The notes: generated by a model not told the origin, from the sequence alone. DNA of 5,896 nucleotides from Pseudomonadota bacterium (GCA_021828605.1 JAJZEG010000048.1:1-5896), one strand, 5' to 3'. Shown: positions 1-5,556, counted from the stretch's first letter. Numbers and translations: made by a program.

Positions 1-8
1 AACCGCCG

Positions 9-335
9 ATGTCCTCGCACCATCCTGCTTGCACCCGCCGCGCCCTGCTCCGCCTCACCAGCAGCGCCGCTGTGGCAACCCCCCTGCTCGCTTACGCCGC
101 CTCACCCCCAAGCAAAACCACCCTCAATTCAATGGTCCCCAGCCTATCCAAAGCCGCCGTCGGCTATATCGACCAACCCAACGGCACCGAGGTCTGCGGC
201 GCCTGCATCTGGTTCAAACCGCCCAGCCCCGGCAGCACCACTAGCCACTGCCACCTGGTCGCAGGCCCGATCAGCCCTGCGGGTTGGTGCGAAGCCTGGA
301 TGCGACGCAGCGCCCCCACCGCTCAACCCACCTAG
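9..335 (+). CDS. hip: High-potential iron-sulfur protein (HiPIP), Tat-exported
   Basis: Small periplasmic electron carrier holding one [4Fe-4S] cluster; HiPIPs typically shuttle electrons between the cytochrome bc1 complex and a reaction centre or terminal oxidase. The 108-residue product starts with a twin-arginine signal: T-R-R-A-L-L-R-L at residues 9-16, a hydrophobic stretch to about 29, and an A-Y-A cleavage site near 28-30, leaving a mature protein of about 78 residues. The four cluster ligands are C63, C66, C81 and C94 (C-x2-C-x14-C-x12-C), with the conserved V-G-Y at 51-53 and the family signature G-W-C at 92-94. The ATG lies only 8 bases into the window, so a start further upstream cannot be excluded. 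The TAG stop is the first base triplet of a terminator-like hairpin. The cysteine pattern and Tat signal make the family call firm; the specific redox partners are unknown. Confidence 0.9.
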   Translation: MSSHHPACTRRALLRLTSSAAVATPLLAYAASPPSKTTLNSMVPSLSKAAVGYIDQPNGTEVCGACIWFKPPSPGSTTSHCHLVAGPISPAGWCEAWMRRSAPTAQPT

Positions 336-391
336 AGCGCGATATGTTCAGCTTGACGCAGGCGCGCCAATCTGACGCGCTCTAGCTTTTT
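333..391 (+). terminator. Hairpin plus T-run after the HiPIP gene
   Basis: A perfect 9-bp inverted repeat (TAGAGCGCG at 333-341, CGCGCTCTA at 376-384) encloses a 34-base loop. The loop contains further pairing: TCAG 348-351 with CTGA 372-375, and an imperfect TTGACGC/GCGCCAA. A run of five T (387-391) follows, as in a Rho-independent terminator. The stem begins with the HiPIP stop codon itself. The AGAGCG...CGCTCT form resembles small palindromic intergenic repeats that recur in many alphaproteobacterial genomes, so it may also be a copy of such a repeat. Confidence 0.6.
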
Positions 392-408
392 GGTGCGAGG
401 CTGAGTAA

Positions 409-447
409 CGTTTGGCATTGCCGCGCGTTGCGCGTCAATGCCAAACG
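409..447. terminator. Long perfect hairpin between convergent genes
   Basis: CGTTTGGCATTG (409-420) and CAATGCCAAACG (436-447) form a perfect 12-bp stem. After one mismatch it continues inward as CGCGC/GCGCG (422-426 with 430-434), leaving a 3-base loop. It lies 9 bases beyond the stop of the - strand membrane protease gene and 73 bases beyond the HiPIP stop, so it could stop transcription from either side. There is no clear T-run directly next to the stem, so termination is inferred from structure and position. Confidence 0.55.
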
Positions 448-455
448 ATCAGGCT

Positions 456-1247
456 CTAACGCCAAACCGCAAGCCCCACCAGCCCCACATTATAAACCAC
501 GTGAAACAGCATCGCGGGCCTAACCGATCCGCTCCGAACGCGCAGCCATAAAGTCACCGCCGCCAACACCACAATTCCAACAAACCCCGGCACGCCCGTC
601 AACTCTCTCGGCGCATGCACCACCAAATAACACCCCGTCACCGTCGCACCACTCACCCAAACCCGATAGCGCGACGCCAACGCCGCTAACGCACCCCCGC
701 GAAACACCCACTCATCAACCAAAGGCGCCACCCCGACAAACACCACCCCATAGACCCAGCGCGACCACCCCGCGCGCGCAAACCCACCCCAAACCTCCTC
801 AACCAACCCGCCCCGCTGATGAAACATCGGGATCTGTCCCACCGCCCACACCATCACCACCGTCAAACCGGCAAGCCCCACCGCCAACCGATAAAACCAC
901 CCCCCAGCCGAACACCACCCCACCCCCCGCACCGACCGATCCCCCAACCGCCCTGCGGCCCGCACCACCACATACCGCACCGCCCAACCCGCCGCGATCA
1001 AATACGCCCCAACCCCCAACCCCACCGCCACACCCAACCCAATCGACGGCATCCCGGCATCCCCAGACTCCACCGCGCCCAACCCCTGTCGCACCCCATC
1101 AATAACGCCAAACACCCCACCCCAAACCAGCGCCGCCACAAACCCAATCGCCACCGGGATAAACCAAAACCCGATCATCAACACCCAAGCCTGCCTGACC
1201 CCAAACGCCCGCCGCTCGTTTGTTTGCCCCGTTTTCAAATCACTCAT
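456..1247 (-). CDS. CPBP-family intramembrane metalloprotease (CAAX/Abi type)
   Basis: A 263-residue polytopic membrane protein whose C-terminal half carries the three motifs of CPBP (Abi/CAAX) proteases, which cleave substrates within or near the membrane. The motifs are D178-E179-x-x-x-R183 followed by G-G, Y207-x-x-x-H211, and H249-x-x-x-N253. Canonical motif 1 is EExxxR, so the first glutamate is an aspartate here and the Phe of motif 2 is Tyr, both conservative. Hydrophobic segments lie near 21-43, 70-90, 118-138, 162-177, 218-235 and 246-261. The ATG at 1247 is preceded by GGAG five bases upstream, which supports this start. The gene is very GC-rich and unlike the DNA upstream of it. 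It converges on the HiPIP gene with hairpins between. Substrate unknown; bacterial members have been linked to bacteriocin self-immunity and protein maturation. Confidence 0.8.
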   Translation of the reverse strand: MSDLKTGQTNERRAFGVRQAWVLMIGFWFIPVAIGFVAALVWGGVFGVIDGVRQGLGAVESGDAGMPSIGLGVAVGLGVGAYLIAAGWAVRYVVVRAAGRLGDRSVRGVGWCSAGGWFYRLAVGLAGLTVVMVWAVGQIPMFHQRGGLVEEVWGGFARAGWSRWVYGVVFVGVAPLVDEWVFRGGALAALASRYRVWVSGATVTGCYLVVHAPRELTGVPGFVGIVVLAAVTLWLRVRSGSVRPAMLFHVVYNVGLVGLAVWR

Positions 1248-1690
1248 TTTTGCTCCGCATCAAAAATCTCTATACCTGCACAATATGATCATTCGATTGA
1301 GTGGGAAAGCGCCGGATCGATCCATTGTTTGCACCACCCCCCTATTCACACGGCAAACCCCATCGAGTTGATCCAAACGAGATTGGTCTCATAATTCGGT
1401 TGATGGCGACGCTTGATCATGTTACAGGATCAAGTTCGATTGTCAGAACGTGCTATCATGCATTGTTGGACTTAGTTAGCCTCAAAATTTTTGCTCTATA
1501 AATTCGGGGAAAGTCAAATATTATGCAAACAAAAATCTATCATGTGGCAACACCAGTTAGTAGCTCGACCTTCGTCACCCGAAATTTGTGCATTTTACAA
1601 GACAGCTTCAAAGATCTCCCCATGGCCCAGATTGGAAGGCCGCACATGCAAAATTAGCACTACTTGTGATGAGGGTTCAAAGTAAACATC
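1248..1690. other. Gene-poor, AT-richer intergenic stretch
   Basis: No convincing gene is visible between the divergently transcribed protease gene (-) and the ParB-like gene (+). Base composition drops sharply just after 1250. The stretch holds six GATC sites between 1287 and 1431, a 10-bp palindrome GGATCGATCC (1314-1323), and an inverted repeat CTTGATC/GATCAAG (1412-1418 and 1428-1434, 9-base spacer). A weak -10-like TATAGA (1274-1269) lies upstream of the protease gene on the - strand, without a good -35. A 44-codon ORF from ATG 1523 to TAG 1657 has no recognisable domain. Confidence 0.6.
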
Positions 1691-1705
1691 ATGTCGAGTC
1701 GACAT
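1691..1705. promoter_or_regulatory. 15-bp perfect palindrome upstream of the cassette promoter
   Basis: ATGTCGA-G-TCGACAT is a perfect inverted repeat around a single central G. It ends 15 bases before the -35 hexamer of the ParB-like gene. The size, symmetry and place fit an operator for a dimeric DNA-binding protein. The HTH-containing ParB-like product of the first gene is a natural candidate ligand, but that is inference. Confidence 0.5.
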
Positions 1706-1720
1706 CTACTGGCATGATTT

Positions 1721-1749
1721 TTGACAGGTCAACTTGTAAGTTATACCTT
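1721..1749 (+). promoter_or_regulatory. Sigma-70-type promoter embedded in two palindromes
   Basis: A consensus -35 box TTGACA (1721-1726) is followed at 17-base spacing by TACCTT (1744-1749), which keeps the key T, A and final T of a -10 box; TATACC at 1742-1747 is an alternative with 15-base spacing. The -35 box is the left half of the palindrome TTGAC-AG-GTCAA (1721-1732). That palindrome overlaps by two bases a second one, AACTT-GT-AAGTT (1731-1742), which fills most of the spacer. A bound protein here would block RNA polymerase. Transcription would begin only a few bases before the ATG at 1759. Confidence 0.55.
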
Positions 1750-1758
1750 TGGTGAAGT

Positions 1759-2862
1759 ATGGACAATCTTCCTTCTCTTTTAACGCCATTTAAAGTTACG
1801 CTGGAACAACTTCTCCTTGATCCAAATAATCCGCGATTTTCCGAATTGGGTGAGATAATCAATCCGATTCCTGAGGGAAGGTTTGCCGATGAGAAGGTAC
1901 AGTCAAATACCTACGATAAAATGCGTGATCCGATGTTCGACGTGTCCGAGTTGCGCGATACGATTAAGGCAATCGGATTCCTGCCGATGGATCGTATCGT
2001 TGTTCGAAAATGGAAAGTTGACGCGGAACCATCCCGTTACGTTGTAATTGAGGGTAATCGACGGGTAACCGCACTTAAGTGGCTATTAAATCTCCACGAA
2101 ATCGGCAAGGAGACATTTAGCGAGGAGCGGCGTCTCAACTATACCCAACTTGAATGTCTATTGTTAAACAGCGATCTCGCGCCTCCGTCAGCCGCCTTGA
2201 TTCTACCCGGACTTCGACACGTCTCAGGAATCAAGGAGTGGGGCCCGTATCAAAAGGCAAAGGCGGTACACGCGCTGCGGCGCAGCGGCCTCGCGCCGCA
2301 AGAGGCTGCGCAGAGTCTAGGCCTCTCAACACGGGCCGCGAACAGCGCATATCGTTGCTTCGTGGCACTTGAAGGAATGGTCGCGGACGAAGAATATGGA
2401 GAGTTCGCTGAACCGAAAATGTATAGTTACTTCGAGGAAATATTTAAAAGGCCCGCTGTTCGAGGGTGGTTGAATTGGAGTGATGAGGAGGAGCGCTTCT
2501 GCGACACGGGACGGCTCCATGAATTTTATGGCTGGATGCTGCCAAGCGGTGATGGAGGGACTGAGCCGGCTAAACTCTCCGAAGCAAAATCCGTTCGAGA
2601 TTTGGCAGAAATTCTTGATGATGAAAGCGCGTTGAACGTGCTCCGGTCACCTGAAGGGACACTTACGCGCGCATTGGCACGGTATCAGGTCGACCATCCT
2701 GAGGATTGGCAACCTAAAATCGTAGCGGCAGAGGCGGCCCTGAAATCACTGACGCCCGACATGCTTAGAAACATGGACCGGCCAACAGTCGAGAGCCTTA
2801 ATAGTTTGGCGCAGCGTATAACTCAGGCACTGGCGGACCGGTTGAAGCTCTCTGTAGAGTAA
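1759..2862 (+). CDS. ParB/Srx-fold protein with helix-turn-helix, cassette partner of Mrr nuclease
   Basis: A 367-residue soluble protein. Its N-terminal part has the ParB/Srx layout: D-P-N-N-P-R at 21-26, a helix around 62-72 leading to G-F-L-P-M and the strand I-V-V at 80-82, then Y-V-V-I-E-G-N-R-R at 94-102. The G-x-R-R box is the nucleotide/DNA phosphate motif of ParB proteins (GERR in partition ParBs; compare DGQxR in DndB and DUF262 proteins). A helix-turn-helix follows at about 177-200 (A-A-Q-S-L-G-L-S-T-R-A-A-N). Residues 208-367 match nothing I recognise. The ENxxR motif of CTP-clamping ParBs is not evident. The start is ATG 1759 with a weak GGTG four bases upstream. There is no ParA gene and the neighbour is a nuclease, so a defence or regulatory role fits better than plasmid partition. 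GC content is clearly lower than in the flanks, suggesting horizontal transfer. Confidence 0.8.
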   Translation: MDNLPSLLTPFKVTLEQLLLDPNNPRFSELGEIINPIPEGRFADEKVQSNTYDKMRDPMFDVSELRDTIKAIGFLPMDRIVVRKWKVDAEPSRYVVIEGNRRVTALKWLLNLHEIGKETFSEERRLNYTQLECLLLNSDLAPPSAALILPGLRHVSGIKEWGPYQKAKAVHALRRSGLAPQEAAQSLGLSTRAANSAYRCFVALEGMVADEEYGEFAEPKMYSYFEEIFKRPAVRGWLNWSDEEERFCDTGRLHEFYGWMLPSGDGGTEPAKLSEAKSVRDLAEILDDESALNVLRSPEGTLTRALARYQVDHPEDWQPKIVAAEAALKSLTPDMLRNMDRPTVESLNSLAQRITQALADRLKLSVE

Positions 2863-2867
2863 TAAAA

Positions 2868-3665
2868 TTGGGCATCCCATCGTCTCAGGTCGCTGCTCTT
2901 TGGGTGAAGGATGAAGTTGATTCGACCGAGTGGAGGTCATTGACCGACGTCTGCGTTGCCGCTCTCAGAAATAAGTGGTCTGGGAAAAGTCATTCAGAAA
3001 TTTTAGATTATATCGAAAATAATATTCAGTATATCGCGGAGCATCTTCGAAATGACGCGTCAAACTGCCTTATTGACGGAACGGCAGCAAAATTTTCGAT
3101 TGATGACGAGAATCCACCGTACGTCAAAGCTATAGGAGCTGCAACGTCGGGATTGCTAACAAAACTTCGAAGTATTAGTCCTTATATTGTTGAAGCCGTA
3201 TGCGCAAAAATCTTGACAGCGTTCGGAGCGAACGCCCAATCAACTCAGCGGACATCGGATGGCGGCGTTGATTTTATTGCTATAGGCTTAAACATCCTGC
3301 CGGACACTTATCCTGTGCCCATTGGTAGTAAGACGACGATCATTGGACAGACGAAGCGTTATAAGGAAGGAAATGCCGTTACGGAAAAACATATGCGAGA
3401 GTTTGTCGGTGCAGGATTATTGCGCAAGCACATTTTGCAAACGGATAAAAAAATCGCGGCACTAACTCCGGTCATATTCGCATTTTGGACGACCTCTGAC
3501 TTCGAGCCAAATGCGAAGAGATACGCGCGTGATGTCGGGATGTGGTTTATGGACGGACACACGATGGCGACCTACATACACGCGCTCAATATGACGGACG
3601 AAATCATGTTGCTACCTGATTACCCAACGGTAATCCCCGCTGTAATTAGGAGGCTTGATGAGTAG
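2868..3665 (+). CDS. Mrr-type restriction endonuclease (PD-(D/E)XK, QxK variant)
   Basis: A 265-residue protein with a C-terminal Mrr_cat nuclease domain at about 100-240. Visible in order: E109 in the helix I-V-E-A-V, T-S-D-G-G-V-D with catalytic D135, and I-I-G-Q-T-K-R-Y with Q161 and K163. Then come M-R-E-F-V-G-A (176-182), a F-W-T-T-S strand (206-210), and Y-A-R-D...M-D-G-H-T-M-A (219-234). Q-x-K replacing E-x-K is usual in Mrr-like enzymes, which often cut DNA carrying foreign modification. Residues 1-95 form an unrecognised helical domain rather than an evident Mrr_N winged helix. TTG at 2868 is the only suitable start near the 5' end (the first in-frame ATG is residue 176); GAG sits 8 bases upstream. 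The start lies 5 bases after the ParB-like stop, so the two genes are co-transcribed. Composition matches that gene, not the flanks. Target unknown. Confidence 0.82.
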   Translation: MGIPSSQVAALWVKDEVDSTEWRSLTDVCVAALRNKWSGKSHSEILDYIENNIQYIAEHLRNDASNCLIDGTAAKFSIDDENPPYVKAIGAATSGLLTKLRSISPYIVEAVCAKILTAFGANAQSTQRTSDGGVDFIAIGLNILPDTYPVPIGSKTTIIGQTKRYKEGNAVTEKHMREFVGAGLLRKHILQTDKKIAALTPVIFAFWTTSDFEPNAKRYARDVGMWFMDGHTMATYIHALNMTDEIMLLPDYPTVIPAVIRRLDE

Positions 3666-3744
3666 AATTTTCTCGGCATTTTGCACGAGGAGATTTGCAT
3701 GAGCGAGCCCCAAATTCTTGCGATTTGCGCCAAACTGAGGGAGG

Positions 3745-3944
3745 TGTGCTGGTGGCTGATCTGTGCCGTGAGCACGCGATGAGCACGGCGTCGTTTTACA
3801 AAAGGCGCTCCAGATACGGCGGGATGGACGCTTCGATAGTGTCGCGATGAAGGCGATGGAAACGAAAACCGTCGGCTGAAGAAGATGTTTGCGGGATTGA
3901 GCATACAGAATGATTTGCTTAAGGAGGCTTTGGGGGGGAAATAG
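3745..3944 (+). pseudogene. IS3-family transposase OrfA, frameshifted remnant
   Basis: The reading frame must change twice to recover the OrfA sequence. Frame one (3752-3847) gives A-D-L-C-R-E-H-A-M-S-T-A-S-F-Y-K followed by R-Y-G-G-M-D-A-S, the HTH region typical of IS407-type OrfA. A single-base loss near 3846 shifts to M-K-A-M-E. Another loss near 3862 shifts to E-N-R-R-L-K-K-M-F at 3864, the leucine-rich coiled region, ending L-L-K-E-A-L-G-G-K at the TAG at 3942-3944. A run of seven G and three A (3932-3941) precedes that stop, where IS3 elements normally carry the -1 programmed frameshift into orfB. The N-terminus is not recognisable. Non-functional. Confidence 0.75.
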
Positions 3945-4200
3945 ATCGGCCATCTCAACGCCGAGAGATGGCCGAGATTGCGGTGGCGAGACGCAGGGTC
4001 AGCATTGCGTTGGCCTGCCGAACGTTCGGGGTCAGCGAGACCTGTTATCGCTACGCACCGAAGCGGGTGGCGAGAGTGAGGAGATTGCTGATATGCTGGT
4101 TGGTCTGACGCGCGCTCGGCGGAATTGAGGTTTTGGCCTGTGCTTTTTGTATGTGGCAATGTGCAAGGGCGGCGTTTCTACCCATTAGCCGCCATTAAAA
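3944..4200 (+). pseudogene. IS3-family transposase OrfB, 5' fragment with frameshifts and a nonsense codon
   Basis: In the -1 frame relative to orfA the sequence reads R-P-S-Q-R-R-E-M-A-E (about 3947-3976), then V-S-I-A-L-A-C-R-T-F-G-V-S-E-T-C-Y-R-Y. This is the characteristic start of IS407-type OrfB. Near 4065 the frame shifts to E-S-E-E-I-A-D-M-L-V-G-L-T. At 4126-4128 a TGA stands where the family has Trp (N-W-G-F-G-L-C). The downstream G-F-G-L-C-F-L-Y is intact, then another shift gives G-N-V-Q-G-R near 4158. The DDE catalytic core is absent. Plainly dead. Confidence 0.75.
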
Positions 4201-4214
4201 ACAGGAGAATAACC

Positions 4215-5090
4215 TCACCCCATATCCGGCGGCGGATCGAACGCCGCATAGCATTGGCCGTTCCGATCCCGCGCAGTTGCCAGAATATCGGGACGATGGG
4301 TGATCCCAGAATAATGGGTGATCAATGATCTGCGCTCCATCGGTCGTTGCGCCCGCGATCCGCGATGCATCAGCCGACCATGCCAAACCAGCACATCGCC
4401 CTTCTCCGCCAGAAACGGAACGGGCCGCATATTTTGCGCCGCAATCTCCGCCTCAATCGCGGGGGTGACGAACCGCTCGGCATATTTCGGCCATTGGTTG
4501 ATCCCGGTCACCGGATCAATCCGGGCCCGCTCCTCGTCGGTCAGGAAACCGCGCACTTTCTCGCCGCGCAACAACCCCCAGCGATGCGACCCCGGCACAT
4601 ACTCGAACGGGCCACTCTCCGGATCGATCCGATCGAGCGCAATCCACACCGCCGCATACCACGCATTGACGAAATCCGGGTTCAGATAATCATCCTGGTG
4701 CCATTCCCGCTCGGTGGTGTTCCAGCGGGTCAGCGCCAGGTGAAAAATCATTTCTTCCCCGACCAGCGACGCGAGCAGCGCCATCAGCGGCGGATAAAGG
4801 GCAACATCGCGCAATTCCGGGATTTTGACGAAGCAATGGCCGTAAGGCCAGCCGAGCAGATTATTATCATGACCGGGCCGCCGATACGCCTCACGCCGCG
4901 CGATATAAGGATCAAGCACCGCATCGGGAATGAAACCGCGCTTGATCACCACCCCCTCGCGCCGCCATGCCCGCTGCTCGTTGGTCAGTCGTGCCTCATC
5001 AACCCCGTCGCGATCCAAAGGGGGCAGTAATCCAGGGTCGGGAAACTCAACAAGATCGGCAAATCGTATTGCGGGTGCACTCTGATCCAT
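4215..5090 (-). CDS. Phytanoyl-CoA dioxygenase (PhyH)-family Fe(II)/2-oxoglutarate oxygenase
   Basis: A 291-residue member of the PhyH family, non-haem iron enzymes that use O2 and 2-oxoglutarate to hydroxylate small molecules or acyl groups. Counting from the ATG at 5090, the iron ligands are H131-x-D133 (in W-H-Q-D-D-Y) and the distal H242 (in R-L-M-H-R-G-S). R253 or R254 (E-R-R-S-L-I-T-H-Y) is the 2-oxoglutarate anchor. The D-x-x-x-G-P-F-E-Y-V-P-G-S-H turn at about 156-169 is typical. The frame also has an ATG at 5126, adding 12 residues. I prefer 5090 because AGGAGTGAG lies upstream of it and the extra residues look non-conserved. The gene is GC-rich like the chromosomal flanks. The stop is about 15 bases from the IS remnant, and the C-terminus seems intact. 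The substrate cannot be told from sequence; roles range from lipid to secondary-metabolite hydroxylation. Confidence 0.85.
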   Translation of the reverse strand: MDQSAPAIRFADLVEFPDPGLLPPLDRDGVDEARLTNEQRAWRREGVVIKRGFIPDAVLDPYIARREAYRRPGHDNNLLGWPYGHCFVKIPELRDVALYPPLMALLASLVGEEMIFHLALTRWNTTEREWHQDDYLNPDFVNAWYAAVWIALDRIDPESGPFEYVPGSHRWGLLRGEKVRGFLTDEERARIDPVTGINQWPKYAERFVTPAIEAEIAAQNMRPVPFLAEKGDVLVWHGRLMHRGSRAQRPMERRSLITHYSGITHRPDILATARDRNGQCYAAFDPPPDMG

Positions 5091-5334
5091 CGTTCGATTC
5101 TCACTCCTGACCGCGACGCACGACATCAGATCCCATCAACACCAAAAGCCTGCGGGCAATCAATAGGATCGCTCCCGATCCCGCGGCCCGCAATCTCGCA
5201 TTCCCCACCGCCGCGTCAAGCCAGTTCGCCACCTTGTACCCCGACCAGCAGATTGCCGCCATTCGTCCCGAGGCTCTAATCGCAACTGGATGACGGTTGG
5301 GGGTCAGGTCATGCAGCATCAAAATTTTATTGGC

Positions 5335-5535
5335 TCAGGAGCCTGTTTTATTATTCTTTAGGTATCGAATGGTGAATTCTACAATTAGTAGCGCAGCGAT
5401 AACAGTAAATAAAATAATTTGGTCGTGTAGGGTCAAATCCATTCTGAACAATATTTCAGCAACCAAAAGACCACCAATCGTAACCAAAAATCTATAAAAA
5501 AAATTTCGGGCTAAGGATTTTCTATTGATGGTCAT
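5335..5535 (-). CDS. Small two-helix membrane protein, unknown function
   Basis: A 66-residue hydrophobic protein. After a basic N-terminus (R5, K6, R10) come two predicted membrane helices at about 12-30 (F-F-Y-R-F-L-V-T-I-G-G-L-L-V-A) and 38-59 (Q-I-I-L-F-T-V-I-A-A-L-L-I-V), and a short basic tail. The start is set by the ribosome binding site: AGGAG (5549-5545) lies 9 bases before ATG 5535, but directly abuts the in-frame ATG at 5544, so 5535 is correct. The gene is clearly AT-richer than the oxygenase gene below it. It follows a tiny glycine-zipper ORF by about 20 bases on the same strand, so they may be co-transcribed. Not assignable to a family by eye. Confidence 0.65.
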   Translation of the reverse strand: MTINRKSLARNFFYRFLVTIGGLLVAEILFRMDLTLHDQIILFTVIAALLIVEFTIRYLKNNKTGS

Positions 5536-5556
5536 TGGCTGCATCTCCTGATGGAA

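Larger units (their letters stand above)
3660..4205 (+). mobile_element. Degenerate, truncated IS3-family element (IS407-like)
   Basis: This region holds decayed orfA and orfB of an IS3-family insertion sequence. Clear similarity starts at about 3745; a weaker match (GGCATTTTGC plus GAG at 3675-3689) reminds me of the start of IS407-type orfA and may push the boundary back to about 3660. The DDE catalytic domain of OrfB is missing, so the element breaks off near 4200, just beyond the 3' end of the - strand oxygenase gene. No terminal inverted repeats are visible. The family call is from recognised protein motifs, not a database match. Confidence 0.75.

Noticed and set aside
819..1394. 191-codon + strand ORF opposite the membrane protease gene
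   Set aside because: It encodes an improbable His/Pro/Arg-rich sequence, has no motif, and mirrors the GC-rich protease gene, which has clear CPBP motifs on the other strand.
3612..4159. Long - strand ORFs (113 and 179 codons) across the IS remnant
   Set aside because: They run antisense to recognisable OrfA/OrfB transposase fragments and show no domain of their own.
4296..4323. Direct repeat ATGGGTGATC spaced 18 bases apart
   Set aside because: It is inside the PhyH-like gene and simply encodes the repeated I-T-H of residues near its C-terminus.
4347..5030. 227-codon + strand ORF opposite the PhyH-like gene
   Set aside because: Arg/Pro-rich antisense frame; the - strand frame carries the full iron and 2-oxoglutarate ligand set.
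5299..5311. TGACCTGACCCCC on the - strand, resembling the tip of some IS3-type elements
   Set aside because: Too short, with no matching inverted repeat and no transposase sequence next to it.
5101..5322. - strand ORF (about 72 codons) just upstream of the PhyH-like gene
   Set aside because: No ribosome binding site before its ATG at 5319, no recognisable domain, and low complexity in Ala/Arg/Leu. It could be spurious or decayed; not strong enough to call.
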